Origin: Methanomassiliicoccus sp.
GTDB lineage: Archaea > Thermoplasmatota > Thermoplasmata > Methanomassiliicoccales > JACIVX01
NCBI GenBank assembly: GCA_020725985.1
Contig: DYTM01000003.1
Coordinates: forward strand, 3,478-18,152
Direction: 5' to 3'
DNA length: 14,675 nt
Position 1 is the stretch's first letter. Every line of letters begins with the position of its first letter. The position numbers were made by a program, and so were the translations under genes. Under the pieces are notes generated by a model. It was given only the letters and a program-made list of their open reading frames with translations. It was not told where the DNA came from and did no database searches. Shown here one piece after another: positions 1 through 7,303 of this stretch.

Positions 1-2
1 TG

Positions 3-332
3 ACATCCGCCAATTCATCGACCCTCGTCTGGGACGAGGGCGGCATTCAGGGATACGTGATGCTTCTCTTCAGGAAGGACACCGACGCGGCGAGGCTGTA
101 CTCCATCTGCGTCGATCGGAATGCAAGAAAGAAGGGATTGGGAAGCGCCTTAGTTCGTGCGGCCGAGGAGGCAGCGAAAGAGAGGGGATGGAGGAGGATG
201 ACGCTCGAGGTCGAAGAAGGCAATGCCGAGGCTCTCGAGTTCTACGAGTTCCATGGATTCGAGGGAGCGGGGAAGCTACGCGATTACTACGCTCTCGGCG
301 TCCACGGTCTGAGAATGGAGAAGCGCCTCTGA
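3..332 (+). CDS. GNAT-family N-acetyltransferase, RimI-like (5' truncated)
   Basis: This is the C-terminal part of a GNAT acetyltransferase, which moves the acetyl group of acetyl-CoA to an amine, in RimI-like members usually a protein N-terminus. The frame is open to the window edge, so codons before the GTG/ATG at 57-62 (encoding VWDEGGIQGYV) probably belong to the gene and the true start lies outside. Visible parts are the beta-strand before motif A (ARLYSICVD), the acetyl-CoA pyrophosphate loop RKKGLGSALV followed by a helix, and motif B with EEGNAEALEFYEFHGFE, where N-x-x-A-x-x-F-Y is typical of RimI. It ends in TGA and converges on the Cdc48-type gene with 26 bp between. The GNAT fold is clear; the substrate is inferred only from resemblance to RimI. 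Confidence 0.85.
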   Translation, partial: TSANSSTLVWDEGGIQGYVMLLFRKDTDAARLYSICVDRNARKKGLGSALVRAAEEAAKERGWRRMTLEVEEGNAEALEFYEFHGFEGAGKLRDYYALGVHGLRMEKRL

Positions 333-358
333 ACATCCGCGTCCGGACTCTTACCGAT

Positions 359-2557
359 TCAGCGATATGAGCCCAGGTCTTCCCAACCCGTCTTCGCCTT
401 CTCGAGCGCGTGGCCGATGCGCTCGTACTGCTTCATCACGTCCTTGTCTGTCGAAGGCCTGACGGTCTTGAGCGCCGCCTCGAAGTGCCTCATCTCGACG
501 ACGCTCGCGTCCTTGTTCTCCCTGAGCGCGATCATCGCCGCCTCCCTGCAGAGGTTCTCCAGATCCGCGCCCACATATCCCTCCGTCCTCATCGTGATCG
601 TGTCCAAGTCGACATCCTTGAGAGGCATTGACTTTGTGTGGATCCGCAGAATGCTCATTCTCGACGCCTCATCCGGCACAGGGAGGAGGATGAGCCTGTC
701 GAACCTCCCCGGCCGGAGGATCGCCGGGTCCACGATGTCCGGCCTGTTTGTCGCGGCGATGACCGTCACTCGGTCCAAGCTCTCGAGGCCGTCCATCGAG
801 GTGAGGAGCTGGTTGACGACCCTTTCGGTCACGTTCGTATCCCCTCCTATCCCCCTCCTGGGAGCGATTGCATCGATCTCGTCAAGGAACACAATCGCCG
901 GCGCGACCTGCTTCGCCTTCTTGAACATCTGGCGGACGGCCTTCTCGCTCTCCCCCACCCACTTGCTCATGATTTCGGGGCCTTTGATCGATATGAAGTT
1001 CGCCTTCGACTCGTTGGCGACCGCCTTCGCCATCAGCGTTTTCCCTGTGCCTGGCGGACCGTACAGCAGGACGCCCTTCGCCGGCTTAATCCCCATGCGG
1101 ATGAACGAATCCGGACTCTCGATCGGGAGCTCGATCATCTCCTTCAGCTGCCGCTTCACCCCCTCCAGTCCCCCCACGTCCTCCCAGGTGATTCTCGGTA
1201 TCTCGACGAGGACCTCCCTCATCGCGCTCGGCTCCACCTCCTTGAGGGCGTCGTTGAAGTCATCGGCGGTGACCTTCATCTTCTCGAGGATGTCCTGCGG
1301 CACGGGCTTGTCCAGTTCGAGCTCCGGGACCAGCCGGCCGAGGCATTTCATCGCCGCCTCCCTGGCTAGAGCCGCGAGATCGGCGCCGACGAAGCCGTGG
1401 GTGATGCTCGAGTACTGATCAAGGTCGACCTCCTCCGCCAGGGGCATCCCCCTCGTGTGTATCTGGAGGATCTCCTTCCTCCCCTCCCTCGTCGGCACGC
1501 CGATCTCGATCTCCCTGTCGAACCTCCCCGGCCTCCTGAGTGCGGGGTCAATCGCCTCCTCCCTGTTGGTCGCCCCTATGACGATCACCTGTCCCCTTCC
1601 CCCCAACCCGTCCATCAAAGTGAGGAGCTGGGCCACCACCCTCCGCTCGACCTCCCCCTGCACGTCCTCCCTCCTCGGAGCGATCGAGTCGATCTCGTCG
1701 ATGAAGACGATGGAGGGGGCGTTCTTCTCCGCCTCCTCGAACTTCTCCCGGAGCTTCTGCTCGCTTTGACCGTAGTATTTGGACATGATCTCCGGACCCT
1801 GGATTGCGTAGAAGTTCGCCCCGGCCTCGTTCGCCACGGCCTTGGCGATCAGCGTCTTACCGGTCCCCGGGGGACCGTAGAGGAGGACGCCCTTCGGCGG
1901 GTCGATCCCGAGACGGTCGAAGAGCTCGGGATGCTTGAGCGGAAGTTCGATCATCTCCCTCACCCTCTGCAATTCGAGTTCCAATCCCCCGACGTCATCG
2001 TACGTGACCGATGGAGCGACTACCTCGGTAGTCTCGGTGGGCTCGGTCTTGACCCCGAGCTCCGTATGATCTCCGACCACAACCACCCCAGCGGGCTGGG
2101 TGCTGACGACGATGAAAGGAAGGAACCCTCCCATGAGCGCGATGTTGGGAATGATGATCTCGTCCCCCTTCACGAGCGGGCGGTTGACCAGCCCCTTCTT
2201 GAACAGGTCCTCCACCCCCTGCCCGAACCTGACCCTCTTCCCCTGCGGGATCTTCGGGGCAACGATCACCTTCGACGCAGGCTGCGAGTCCGCCTTCGAG
2301 ACCGCGACCTTCTCCCCGATCGAGACCCCGGCGTTCGAGCGGATCATGCCGTCCATGCGGATGATCCCCTTCCCCTCGTCCTCCTGGGCCGCCCTGAAGA
2401 CTTTGGCCGCTGTCGTTCTCTTCCCCACGATCTCGATCACGTCCCCGGCCTCGAGGGCGAGGTCTTTCCTCGTCTTCGTGTCGATCCTCGCTCGTCCCAG
2501 TCCCACCTCGGACTGGTGGTGCGCCCGGGCCACCCTGAGGGTTAATGTCTCCGCCAT
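359..2557 (-). CDS. Cdc48/VAT-type double AAA+ ATPase
   Basis: A hexameric ATP-driven unfoldase, the archaeal relative of p97/VCP and Thermoplasma VAT; in archaea it is known to feed proteins to the 20S proteasome. From the chosen start it has 732 residues, the usual length. Order: double-psi-barrel N-domain (about 3-90), second N subdomain (about 95-180), D1 with Walker A GPPGTGKT (228-235), pore loop KYYG (260-263) and Walker B IVFIDEID (283-290), then D2 with Walker A (500-507), pore loop KWVG (532-535), Walker B IVFLDEID (555-562) and sensor AATNRPD. Both rings have an RPGRFDR arginine-finger segment, so both look ATPase-competent. A start 7 codons upstream (2578) is possible. I chose 2557 because family N-termini begin near it and AGGGGA precedes it. 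The protein ends SYR: the penultimate Tyr of a proteasome-docking HbYX motif is present but the hydrophobic residue is Ser. Confidence 0.96.
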   Translation of the reverse strand: MAETLTLRVARAHHQSEVGLGRARIDTKTRKDLALEAGDVIEIVGKRTTAAKVFRAAQEDEGKGIIRMDGMIRSNAGVSIGEKVAVSKADSQPASKVIVAPKIPQGKRVRFGQGVEDLFKKGLVNRPLVKGDEIIIPNIALMGGFLPFIVVSTQPAGVVVVGDHTELGVKTEPTETTEVVAPSVTYDDVGGLELELQRVREMIELPLKHPELFDRLGIDPPKGVLLYGPPGTGKTLIAKAVANEAGANFYAIQGPEIMSKYYGQSEQKLREKFEEAEKNAPSIVFIDEIDSIAPRREDVQGEVERRVVAQLLTLMDGLGGRGQVIVIGATNREEAIDPALRRPGRFDREIEIGVPTREGRKEILQIHTRGMPLAEEVDLDQYSSITHGFVGADLAALAREAAMKCLGRLVPELELDKPVPQDILEKMKVTADDFNDALKEVEPSAMREVLVEIPRITWEDVGGLEGVKRQLKEMIELPIESPDSFIRMGIKPAKGVLLYGPPGTGKTLMAKAVANESKANFISIKGPEIMSKWVGESEKAVRQMFKKAKQVAPAIVFLDEIDAIAPRRGIGGDTNVTERVVNQLLTSMDGLESLDRVTVIAATNRPDIVDPAILRPGRFDRLILLPVPDEASRMSILRIHTKSMPLKDVDLDTITMRTEGYVGADLENLCREAAMIALRENKDASVVEMRHFEAALKTVRPSTDKDVMKQYERIGHALEKAKTGWEDLGSYR

Positions 2558-2598
2558 CGTATCCCCTGCTCTCCCCATCTCGAAAACGTCGAGTCCAG

Positions 2599-2610
2599 TC
2601 TTAAACCTTC
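2599..2610 (-). promoter_or_regulatory. Putative BRE/TATA element of the Cdc48-type gene
   Basis: Read on the minus strand this is GAAGGTTTAAGA, a purine-rich BRE-like part followed by an AT-rich box. The box centre lies about 24 nt before the ATG at 2578 and about 45 nt before the preferred ATG at 2557. Archaeal transcription usually starts about 25 nt after the TATA centre, so the RNA would begin close to 2578. That leaves a leader of about 20 nt carrying AGGGGA before the 2557 start. Only the motif and its spacing support this. Confidence 0.5.
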
Positions 2611-2668
2611 CGAGCGACTGGCCTCGGACGCGGCTCCCCCTCTCTCGACCTGACCCGGTTGGACGAAT

Positions 2669-2682
2669 CGAAGGGTTAATCT
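2669..2682 (+). promoter_or_regulatory. Putative BRE/TATA element of the DUF89-epimerase unit
   Basis: The sequence CGAAGGGTTAATCT has a BRE-like purine run and the AT-rich core TTAAT centred about 30 nt before the ATG at 2708. No Shine-Dalgarno sequence sits before that ATG, so the transcript is probably leaderless or nearly so. It lies back to back with the cdc48 promoter, about 75 bp away, in the divergent spacer 2579-2707, where I see no other gene. Confidence 0.5.
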
Positions 2683-2707
2683 GCCGCTAGACGCTTGGCC
2701 GCGTCAT

Positions 2708-3571
2708 ATGCAGATGGATGCGGAGTGTGTTCCCTGCCTGCTCGGCCGGGTTCTGTTCGAGACGAACCTGTGCGCGCCGGAACGGAGCGGGAGGATCATG
2801 AGGGACTGCGTCAAGATACTGGGCGAGAGATTCGAGGCCGGGGTGAACTCGGCGGAAGTCGCCACGGCCGTCCACCGGAGGGCGTACGATCTCCTCTGCC
2901 CTGATCCATATGCGGACCTGAAGAGGCGGAGCAACCTCGTCGCCCAATCCCTGTACGAGAAGGCGAAGGATTTCGTCGAGAGGGCGGGGGATCGGCTCTA
3001 GGCCGCATGTCTTTGCGCCATCGCCGGGAACGTCCTCGACTTCGGCATCGGTGCCTCCCTCGAGAAACCGGAGGAGCTGGGGAAGGAGTTCGACCGGCTT
3101 GTTGGACAGGGTCTCGATGTGAACGAGGTGCCGAAGATGAGGCGGATTCTCGAGGACGCCGAGGAGGTCGTGCTTCTTCTGGACAACTGCGGGGAGGTCG
3201 TCTTCGACAAGCTCCTCGTGGGGGAGCTGAGATCCTTCGGCGTCGGCGTCACAGGCGTCGCAAAGGGGAAGGCGATCCTGACAGACGTGACCGAGGGGGA
3301 TGCCCACGAGGTCGGCATCGACAAGATGTTCGACGAGATGCTCACCACCGGATCGTTCGCGATCGGAATCGATCTTTCGAGGATGGGGGACAGGCTGAGG
3401 TCGAAGCTTGAGACCGCCGATTTGGTAGTGTCGAAGGGAATGGCGAACTTCGAATCCCTCTCGGACTCGGACCTTCGCCCCATAGCCTACCTCCTCCGGG
3501 CAAAGTGCAATCCCGTCGCCGAGGCGATCGGGGCGAGGAAGGGAGACAACGTCGTGAAGGTCTATGAGTGA
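2708..3571 (+). CDS. DUF89/ARMT1-family protein interrupted by an in-frame TAG
   Basis: A DUF89 (damage-control phosphatase, ARMT1-like) protein. Characterised members are metal-dependent phosphatases acting on sugar phosphates or damaged metabolites. Counting the TAG as one codon, the reading frame has 287 positions, matching archaeal DUF89 proteins. Residues 1-97 carry the archaeal N-terminal cysteine motif ECVPCLLGR (C7, C10) and the PDPYADLKRRSN helix. Codon 98 is TAG. The same frame continues with CAIAGNVLDFG, then the metal-site segment LLLDNCGE (D159, N160), TDVTEGDAHEVG and SKGMANFESL (K243, N247, E249). All landmarks lie in one frame, so this is one gene with a single amber codon rather than a frameshift or two genes. 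The last 8 nt overlap the next gene (ATGAGTGA), implying translational coupling. It may be a fresh pseudogene, a sequence error, or an amber codon decoded as pyrrolysine. Family assignment is firm; functional status is open. Confidence 0.8.
2999..3001 (+). other. In-frame amber codon inside the DUF89 gene
   Basis: The codon series is GAT CGG CTC TAG GCC GCA TGT, giving D-R-L-stop-A-A-C with no shift of frame. The family-typical AIAGN..DFG stretch begins a few codons later. TAG is one base from TTG, CAG, AAG, GAG and TGG sense codons. Elsewhere in the window TAG ends six apparent genes (stops at 6818, 8230, 10702, 10699, 12803 and 14208), so it does terminate translation here at least in some contexts. 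Confidence 0.9.
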
Positions 3572-4646
3572 GAGTGCCCTCGACCTGAGAATCGATTCCG
3601 TTGACTTCTTCCGCGTGAGGCTCGACAGGAGGGAGCCGTTCGTCATCGCCACTGGTATCTCCAGGGAGGCGACGAACGTCATCGTCAGGATTAGATCTGG
3701 AGGCCTGGAAGGCATCGGGGCCGCGGCCCCGAACTCGGTGACCGGAGAAACCCCGGAATCGATCGAGCGCTTCCTCGCTGTCGTGGGGAAAAGGCTCCTG
3801 AAGGTCGATGCTGGAGATGTCTCACTGATGCACGAGCTGATGGATCGGCTTGCTCCCGGGAATCCCGCCGCTGCCTCAGGAGTGGACCTCGCCGCGCACG
3901 ATCTCGCCGGGAAGGCAAGGGGCCTGCCGGTCTGCCAGCTTTTGGGCTCATGCCGGGAGAGCATCGAGACCTCGATGACCATCGGCATCACGGACCTCGA
4001 ATCCACGGTAGGGAAGTCGGTCGCCTCGGTCCAAGCCGGCTTCAAAGCGCTGAAGATCAAGATTGGTCTAGACCTGGATGACGACCTCAGGCGGGTGGAG
4101 GCCGTCAGGGACGCCGTCGGTCCCGGCATCAAGCTGAGGGTCGACTGCAATCAGGGCTTCGATCGGGAAGGTGCCAAGAGGCTCGTGAAGGCCCTCGCTT
4201 CCGTTTCGGTGGAGTTTGTCGAGCAGCCTGTGCCGGCAGGGGACTGGACCTCCCTCCGGGAGGTGGCAGAGCTGTCCCCGGTGCCGATCATGGCGGACGA
4301 GTCGGTCAAGACGATGGACGATCTCCTCAAGCTTGTCAGGGGGCGCCACGCTCACATGCTCAACCTCAAGCTCTCGAAGTGCGGGGGCATCTACCCGGCG
4401 GTGGGCATGTCGAAGCTGTGCGAAGTGGCCGAGATCAGAGTCCAGGTGGGATGCATGGCCGAGTGCCAGGCCGCTATCGCCGGGGGCCTCCATGTGGCCC
4501 TGTCCCAGCGCGCCGTGGCCTACGCCGATCTGGACTCTCATTTCTCGTTCGAGAACGATCCGACGAGGGGCGTGGAATTCAAGGCCGGCCGCCTCTACGC
4601 CCGAAAGGCCCCGGGGCTGGGAGTGGAGTTAGTCGGTCTGCCGTGA
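3564..4646 (+). CDS. Enolase-superfamily enzyme, dipeptide-epimerase-like
   Basis: A muconate-lactonizing-enzyme subgroup member of the enolase superfamily, which abstracts a proton next to a carboxylate using Mg2+ and paired lysines. Of 360 residues, about 10-125 form the capping domain and the rest the barrel. Visible active-site parts: KIK (K164, K166), metal ligands D194 (RVDCNQ), E220 (VEQPVP) and D245 (ADES), and the opposite lysine K269 (NLKLSKCGG). Near the last strand, DLD (D322, D324) matches the D-x-D motif that holds the substrate amino group in dipeptide epimerases such as L-Ala-D/L-Glu epimerase, which favours that activity over o-succinylbenzoate synthase. Its start overlaps the DUF89 gene by 8 nt. 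As most archaea lack murein, the natural substrate is uncertain; another dipeptide is plausible. Confidence 0.85.
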   Translation: MSESALDLRIDSVDFFRVRLDRREPFVIATGISREATNVIVRIRSGGLEGIGAAAPNSVTGETPESIERFLAVVGKRLLKVDAGDVSLMHELMDRLAPGNPAAASGVDLAAHDLAGKARGLPVCQLLGSCRESIETSMTIGITDLESTVGKSVASVQAGFKALKIKIGLDLDDDLRRVEAVRDAVGPGIKLRVDCNQGFDREGAKRLVKALASVSVEFVEQPVPAGDWTSLREVAELSPVPIMADESVKTMDDLLKLVRGRHAHMLNLKLSKCGGIYPAVGMSKLCEVAEIRVQVGCMAECQAAIAGGLHVALSQRAVAYADLDSHFSFENDPTRGVEFKAGRLYARKAPGLGVELVGLP

Positions 4647-4786
4647 TTCAATTGACTTGGCCCGTTCGTCCCCGGGGATCAGGTTGCCGAGAACATGGAA
4701 AACGCTCATAATCGTCCACGCGGATTACCATCGAACTCAGGAGACTGTCTTCCGGGTTTCGGACAGGTTTCCGCGGAGGCACTCAA
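4647..4786. other. 140-bp spacer with weak promoter-like box and two TCAATTGAC copies
   Basis: No coding region is recognisable here. A weak TATA-like stretch CTCATAATC lies at 4705-4713, preceded by GGAAAACG. It could drive the nucleotidyltransferase gene with a leader of about 50 nt. The 9-base word TCAATTGAC occurs just after the upstream stop (4648-4656) and again across the downstream start (4783-4791). It contains the palindrome TCAATTGA and may be chance. Confidence 0.35.
4775..4779 (+). promoter_or_regulatory. Shine-Dalgarno GGAGG fixing a TTG start
   Basis: A perfect GGAGG lies 7 nt before the TTG at 4787. This spacing supports the rare TTG as the real start of the nucleotidyltransferase and places the conserved LAGGEGTR loop near the N-terminus, as in homologues. 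Confidence 0.7.
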
Positions 4787-5866
4787 TTGACCACGAGGGT
4801 GAAGCAGGCGGTCGTTCTGGCAGGCGGCGAAGGGACGAGGCTTCGGCCGTTGACGAACGCGAGGCCGAAGCCTTTGCTGCCGGTGCTGGGGAGGCCGTGC
4901 GTGGAGTACGTCCTCCGCTCCCTCGCCTCCGCCGGGATCGAGGAGGTCTTTCTCACCTGCTCCTATCGCTCGAACGACATGGTCGCCGCGCTCGGAGAGG
5001 GGAGGGAGTTCGGTATCGACCTCATCTACGCCTTCGAGGAGCAGCCGGCGGGCACCGCCGGGGCGGTCAAACTGCTCGAAGATAGACTTGATCCCACTTT
5101 CGTGGTGGCGAGCGGGGACGTGCTTGCGGACGTGGATATTGGAACGATCATAGAGTTCCACCGGAGGAAGGGGGCTGCGGTCACGATAGCGCTGACCGAG
5201 GTGGAGAGACCGCAGGAGTTCGGCATCGTCGGTTTGGACGAGACAGGTAGGATAGTGAGGTTCAAGGAGAAGCCCGCCCTCCATGAGGTCTTCTCCAATC
5301 TGATCAACGCCGGGATATACGTCCTGGAGAGGGAGACGGTCGCGCATGTCCCCTTCGGGGAGAAGTTCGACTTCTCGAAGAACCTGTTCCCCAAGCTGTT
5401 GGAGGCGGGGAAGCCTCTGTTCGGCACCAGGATCGCCGGCCTATGGAAGGACGTCGGCCGCTCCTCCGACCTGCTTGAGGCCAACCTGAGAATGGCCGAG
5501 CGGAAGGGAGAGGCAATGTCTGTCCCGGGGGCCGAAGTCGTCGGCAGAATCTCGGGTCGGGACTTCTCGGCCGAAGGTGCGTTGATCAAAGGTCCAGCGT
5601 ACATTGGCGAAGGAACGAGGCTGGAGAAGGGGAGCGTGGTTGCGTCGAGCGTCATTGGTCCGGGGAGCGTCGTCGGGAAGGACGCCGAGGTGGTCGACTC
5701 GCTTCTCATGGACCGCTGCTCCCTCGGCATCGGTTGCTCGGTGAGGGGGAGCGTTCTCGGAGAGGGATGTGGGATCGGGCCCGGCGTTCGTGTCGTCGAC
5801 AGCGTCCTCGGGGACGGCGTCAGGCTCGAAGGGCCTCTTTCCCTTGAAGGGAAGACGCTTGAATGA
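4787..5866 (+). CDS. Sugar-1-phosphate nucleotidyltransferase with left-handed beta-helix
   Basis: Cytosolic enzyme joining a sugar 1-phosphate to an NTP to give an NDP-sugar and pyrophosphate. Over 359 residues, the N-terminal Rossmann-like domain has the nucleotide loop LAGGEGTRLRPLT (11-23), K28 in PKPLLP, SGD (109-111) for metal binding, EKP (161-163), NAGIYVL (174-180) and WKDVG (220-224). From about 262 to the end run hexapeptide repeats of a left-handed beta-helix (GPAYIGEG, GPGSVVGK, GIGCSVRG, GEGCGIGPG). The layout resembles GDP-mannose and UDP-/dTDP-glucose pyrophosphorylases; sequence alone does not settle the sugar or nucleotide. The tail has no obvious GlmU acetyltransferase signature. 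Mannose-1-phosphate guanylyltransferase would fit the Dol-P-sugar synthase and GT-C genes further on, but that is inference. Start is TTG with a strong Shine-Dalgarno; stop is TGA. Confidence 0.88.
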   Translation: MTTRVKQAVVLAGGEGTRLRPLTNARPKPLLPVLGRPCVEYVLRSLASAGIEEVFLTCSYRSNDMVAALGEGREFGIDLIYAFEEQPAGTAGAVKLLEDRLDPTFVVASGDVLADVDIGTIIEFHRRKGAAVTIALTEVERPQEFGIVGLDETGRIVRFKEKPALHEVFSNLINAGIYVLERETVAHVPFGEKFDFSKNLFPKLLEAGKPLFGTRIAGLWKDVGRSSDLLEANLRMAERKGEAMSVPGAEVVGRISGRDFSAEGALIKGPAYIGEGTRLEKGSVVASSVIGPGSVVGKDAEVVDSLLMDRCSLGIGCSVRGSVLGEGCGIGPGVRVVDSVLGDGVRLEGPLSLEGKTLE

Positions 5867-5887
5867 CACCTCCGGGATATTGCGCTT

Positions 5888-5898
5888 CGTTAAATAAT
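5888..5898 (+). promoter_or_regulatory. Putative TATA box of the EamA permease gene
   Basis: CGTTAAATAAT is an AT-rich island centred about 25 nt before the GTG at 5919, so transcription is predicted to start at or within a few bases of the start codon. A GAGG at 5903-5906 is about 12 nt from the GTG and is probably too far upstream, and too close to the predicted RNA start, to matter. Confidence 0.55.
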
Positions 5899-5918
5899 CG
5901 TAGAGGAATTGCCCCGGG

Positions 5919-6818
5919 GTGAAGTCCGAGAAGGCGAAATACGAGGGATTCCTCATCGCGTCCAGCTTCATCTGGGGCACCTCGTTCGTCTCTGCTAAGA
6001 TCGGCGTGGAGCACCTCGACCCCTTCCTCTTCTCGATCCTCCGGTTCCTTCTCGGCTCTCTTGTCCTTGTCCTCGCGCTCGTCGTCCTCAGGCGGTTCGA
6101 TACCCGGATCTTCAGGGACAAGCTGATCTGGGCAGTGGCGGGGATCAACGCCGTTGCTCTGGAACTGCAGCATCTCGGGATGACGATGACCACCGCCACC
6201 AACGCAGTGCTCCTCATCGACATCAACGTCGTCTTCGTTGCGATTCTGGCAACGTTCGTCCTCGCGGAGAAGATCACGCGGAAGATCGTACTCGGCCTGG
6301 TGATCGGCCTGGTGGGCGTGACAGTCATCTCGACGAACGGCGATTTCTCCTCGATCTACACCGGGAGCTTTCTCGGAAACGCGACGGTCTTTCTCGCCGG
6401 CCTTCTCTGGGCGTTCTACATAGTGTACCAGAAGAAGCTCCTTGTGCGGGAGTCGGACGTCCTTCTTGTGACGGGGGCGGTCATCCTCCTCACCACCATC
6501 GTCCTAGTCCCGCTGACCCTCATCTTCACCCAGAGCTACGCCGTCGATGGCGCCGGGGCGATGAGCGCCATCTACACCGGGCTCTTCTGCACCGGCCTCG
6601 CCTTCCTCCTGTACAACATCGGGCTGAAGGGGATGGGGGCGACCATCACCTCGATCATTCTTCTGCTCGAGATAGTCTTCGCGATGATCTTCGCCTTCTT
6701 CGTCCTGGGAGAAGCGCCGACGGCCATCACCGCGATAGGGGGCGCTTTGATCGTCCTCTCGATCATCGTGATATCATTCGGCAAGAACGGCCGAGAGGTT
6801 GAAAAAGAAAGGATTTAG
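5919..6818 (+). CDS. EamA/DMT-superfamily permease
   Basis: A 299-residue integral membrane protein of the drug/metabolite transporter superfamily, with two EamA repeats of about five helices each and the expected size. The first repeat opens with FLIASSFIWGTSFVSAKIGV, where the WG-x-x-F-x-x-x-K pattern is characteristic. It contains LRFLLGSLVLVLAL and ends near LVIGLVGVTVI. The second opens with FLAGLLWAFYIVYQKKLL and closes with the conserved LGEAPTAITAIGGALIVLSIIVIS. Substrate is unknown; family members export amino acids or metabolites. GTG start, probably leaderless given the TATA spacing. The TAG stop overlaps the end of the opposing ACT gene by 4 nt, leaving no room for a separate terminator between the two. 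Confidence 0.92.
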   Translation: MKSEKAKYEGFLIASSFIWGTSFVSAKIGVEHLDPFLFSILRFLLGSLVLVLALVVLRRFDTRIFRDKLIWAVAGINAVALELQHLGMTMTTATNAVLLIDINVVFVAILATFVLAEKITRKIVLGLVIGLVGVTVISTNGDFSSIYTGSFLGNATVFLAGLLWAFYIVYQKKLLVRESDVLLVTGAVILLTTIVLVPLTLIFTQSYAVDGAGAMSAIYTGLFCTGLAFLLYNIGLKGMGATITSIILLLEIVFAMIFAFFVLGEAPTAITAIGGALIVLSIIVISFGKNGREVEKERI

Positions 6819-7210
6819 GAGAGGTACTTCGCGAGCAGCTCCTCCGCCCTCTTCATCTGATCCACGCCGATCGCGATCTCCTCCTTCGGGGTCCTCGCGC
6901 CGAGGATGAATATGCACTCGATGTTGACGCCGGCGTTCGCGAGCTTCTTCGTCACCTTCGACAGCTCGCCGGGCCTGTCGGTGAGCGCCACTACCAGAAC
7001 GTCCCTTTCCGAGAACTCCAATCCGGCGCTCCTGAGCGCGCTCCTCGCGCTGTTCTCGTCGTCGGTCACGATCCGGATCATCGGCCTGTCGGATCCCAGG
7101 TCGGTCGAGATCCCCCTTATGTTCACCGCGTTCTTCGCCAGAACCTCCGCAACCCAGGCCACTTCCCCCGGCCTGTTCTGCACGTAGACCTCGAACTGCT
7201 TCATGTTCAT
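6815..7210 (-). CDS. Tandem-ACT-domain protein
   Basis: A 131-residue protein made only of two ACT domains, small-ligand-binding modules that usually sense amino acids. Domain 1 (about 5-63) has NRPGEVAWVAEVLAKNAVNI. Domain 2 (about 70-130) has DRPGELSKVTKKLANAGVNI. Both share the RPGE turn and the N-I end of the first helix where ACT dimers bind ligand. There is no catalytic or DNA-binding domain, so it probably acts as a regulatory partner or sensor. Two in-frame ATGs (7210 and 7204) are possible. The AGGAGG upstream is about 14 nt from the first and 20 nt from the second, so I keep the first. Stop is TAA. The gene converges on and overlaps the EamA gene by 4 nt; they may or may not be functionally linked. 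Confidence 0.85.
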   Translation of the reverse strand: MNMKQFEVYVQNRPGEVAWVAEVLAKNAVNIRGISTDLGSDRPMIRIVTDDENSARSALRSAGLEFSERDVLVVALTDRPGELSKVTKKLANAGVNIECIFILGARTPKEEIAIGVDQMKRAEELLAKYLS

Positions 7211-7213
7211 TGC

Positions 7214-7237
7214 TGAACAATTGTCCTCCTTTGTTCA
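7214..7237 (-). promoter_or_regulatory. Perfect inverted repeat enclosing the ACT gene Shine-Dalgarno
   Basis: On the minus strand TGAACAA and TTGTTCA are exact 7-base complements separated by AGGAGGACAA, so in RNA the Shine-Dalgarno core would lie in the loop of a hairpin just before the ATG. As DNA the same dyad could be an operator. The repeat is directly visible; the regulatory role is inference. Confidence 0.5.
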
Positions 7238-7266
7238 AATAGCCTGCGGTTCCGCCGGAAGGAATG

Positions 7267-7281
7267 CAAAGGGGTTAAGAT
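7267..7281 (+). promoter_or_regulatory. Putative BRE/TATA element of the glycosyltransferase operon
   Basis: CAAAGGGGTTAAGAT combines a BRE-like purine run with the box TTAAGA centred about 27 nt before the ATG at 7304. No Shine-Dalgarno precedes that ATG, so a leaderless mRNA is likely. It closely resembles the DUF89 promoter (AAGGGTTAAT). It lies in the 93-bp divergent spacer shared with the ACT gene. Confidence 0.55.
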
Positions 7282-7303
7282 TGACCTGCCCTATCTAGCG
7301 CAG

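Noticed and set aside
417..2545. Long open frames of 333 and 382 codons on the plus strand across the Cdc48-type gene
   Set aside because: They are antisense to a fully conserved double AAA+ ATPase, have arginine/proline/leucine-rich low-complexity translations with no family motif, and are expected in high-GC coding DNA.
2579..2707. tRNA-like stretch (GGTTGGACGAATCG near 2658-2671) in the cdc48/DUF89 spacer
   Set aside because: It only loosely resembles a T-arm. I could not find a matching acceptor stem, D-arm or anticodon arm around it.
2687..4150. A 487-codon minus-strand frame across the DUF89 and epimerase-like genes
   Set aside because: The opposite strand carries two recognisable enzymes with intact motifs. 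The antisense translation shows no domain and switches composition midway.
4648..4791. Two copies of TCAATTGAC bounding the spacer before the nucleotidyltransferase gene, as if flanking an inserted element
   Set aside because: Nine bases is short, the spacer holds no element-like sequence, and the second copy overlaps a start codon with its own good Shine-Dalgarno. Chance is the simplest reading.
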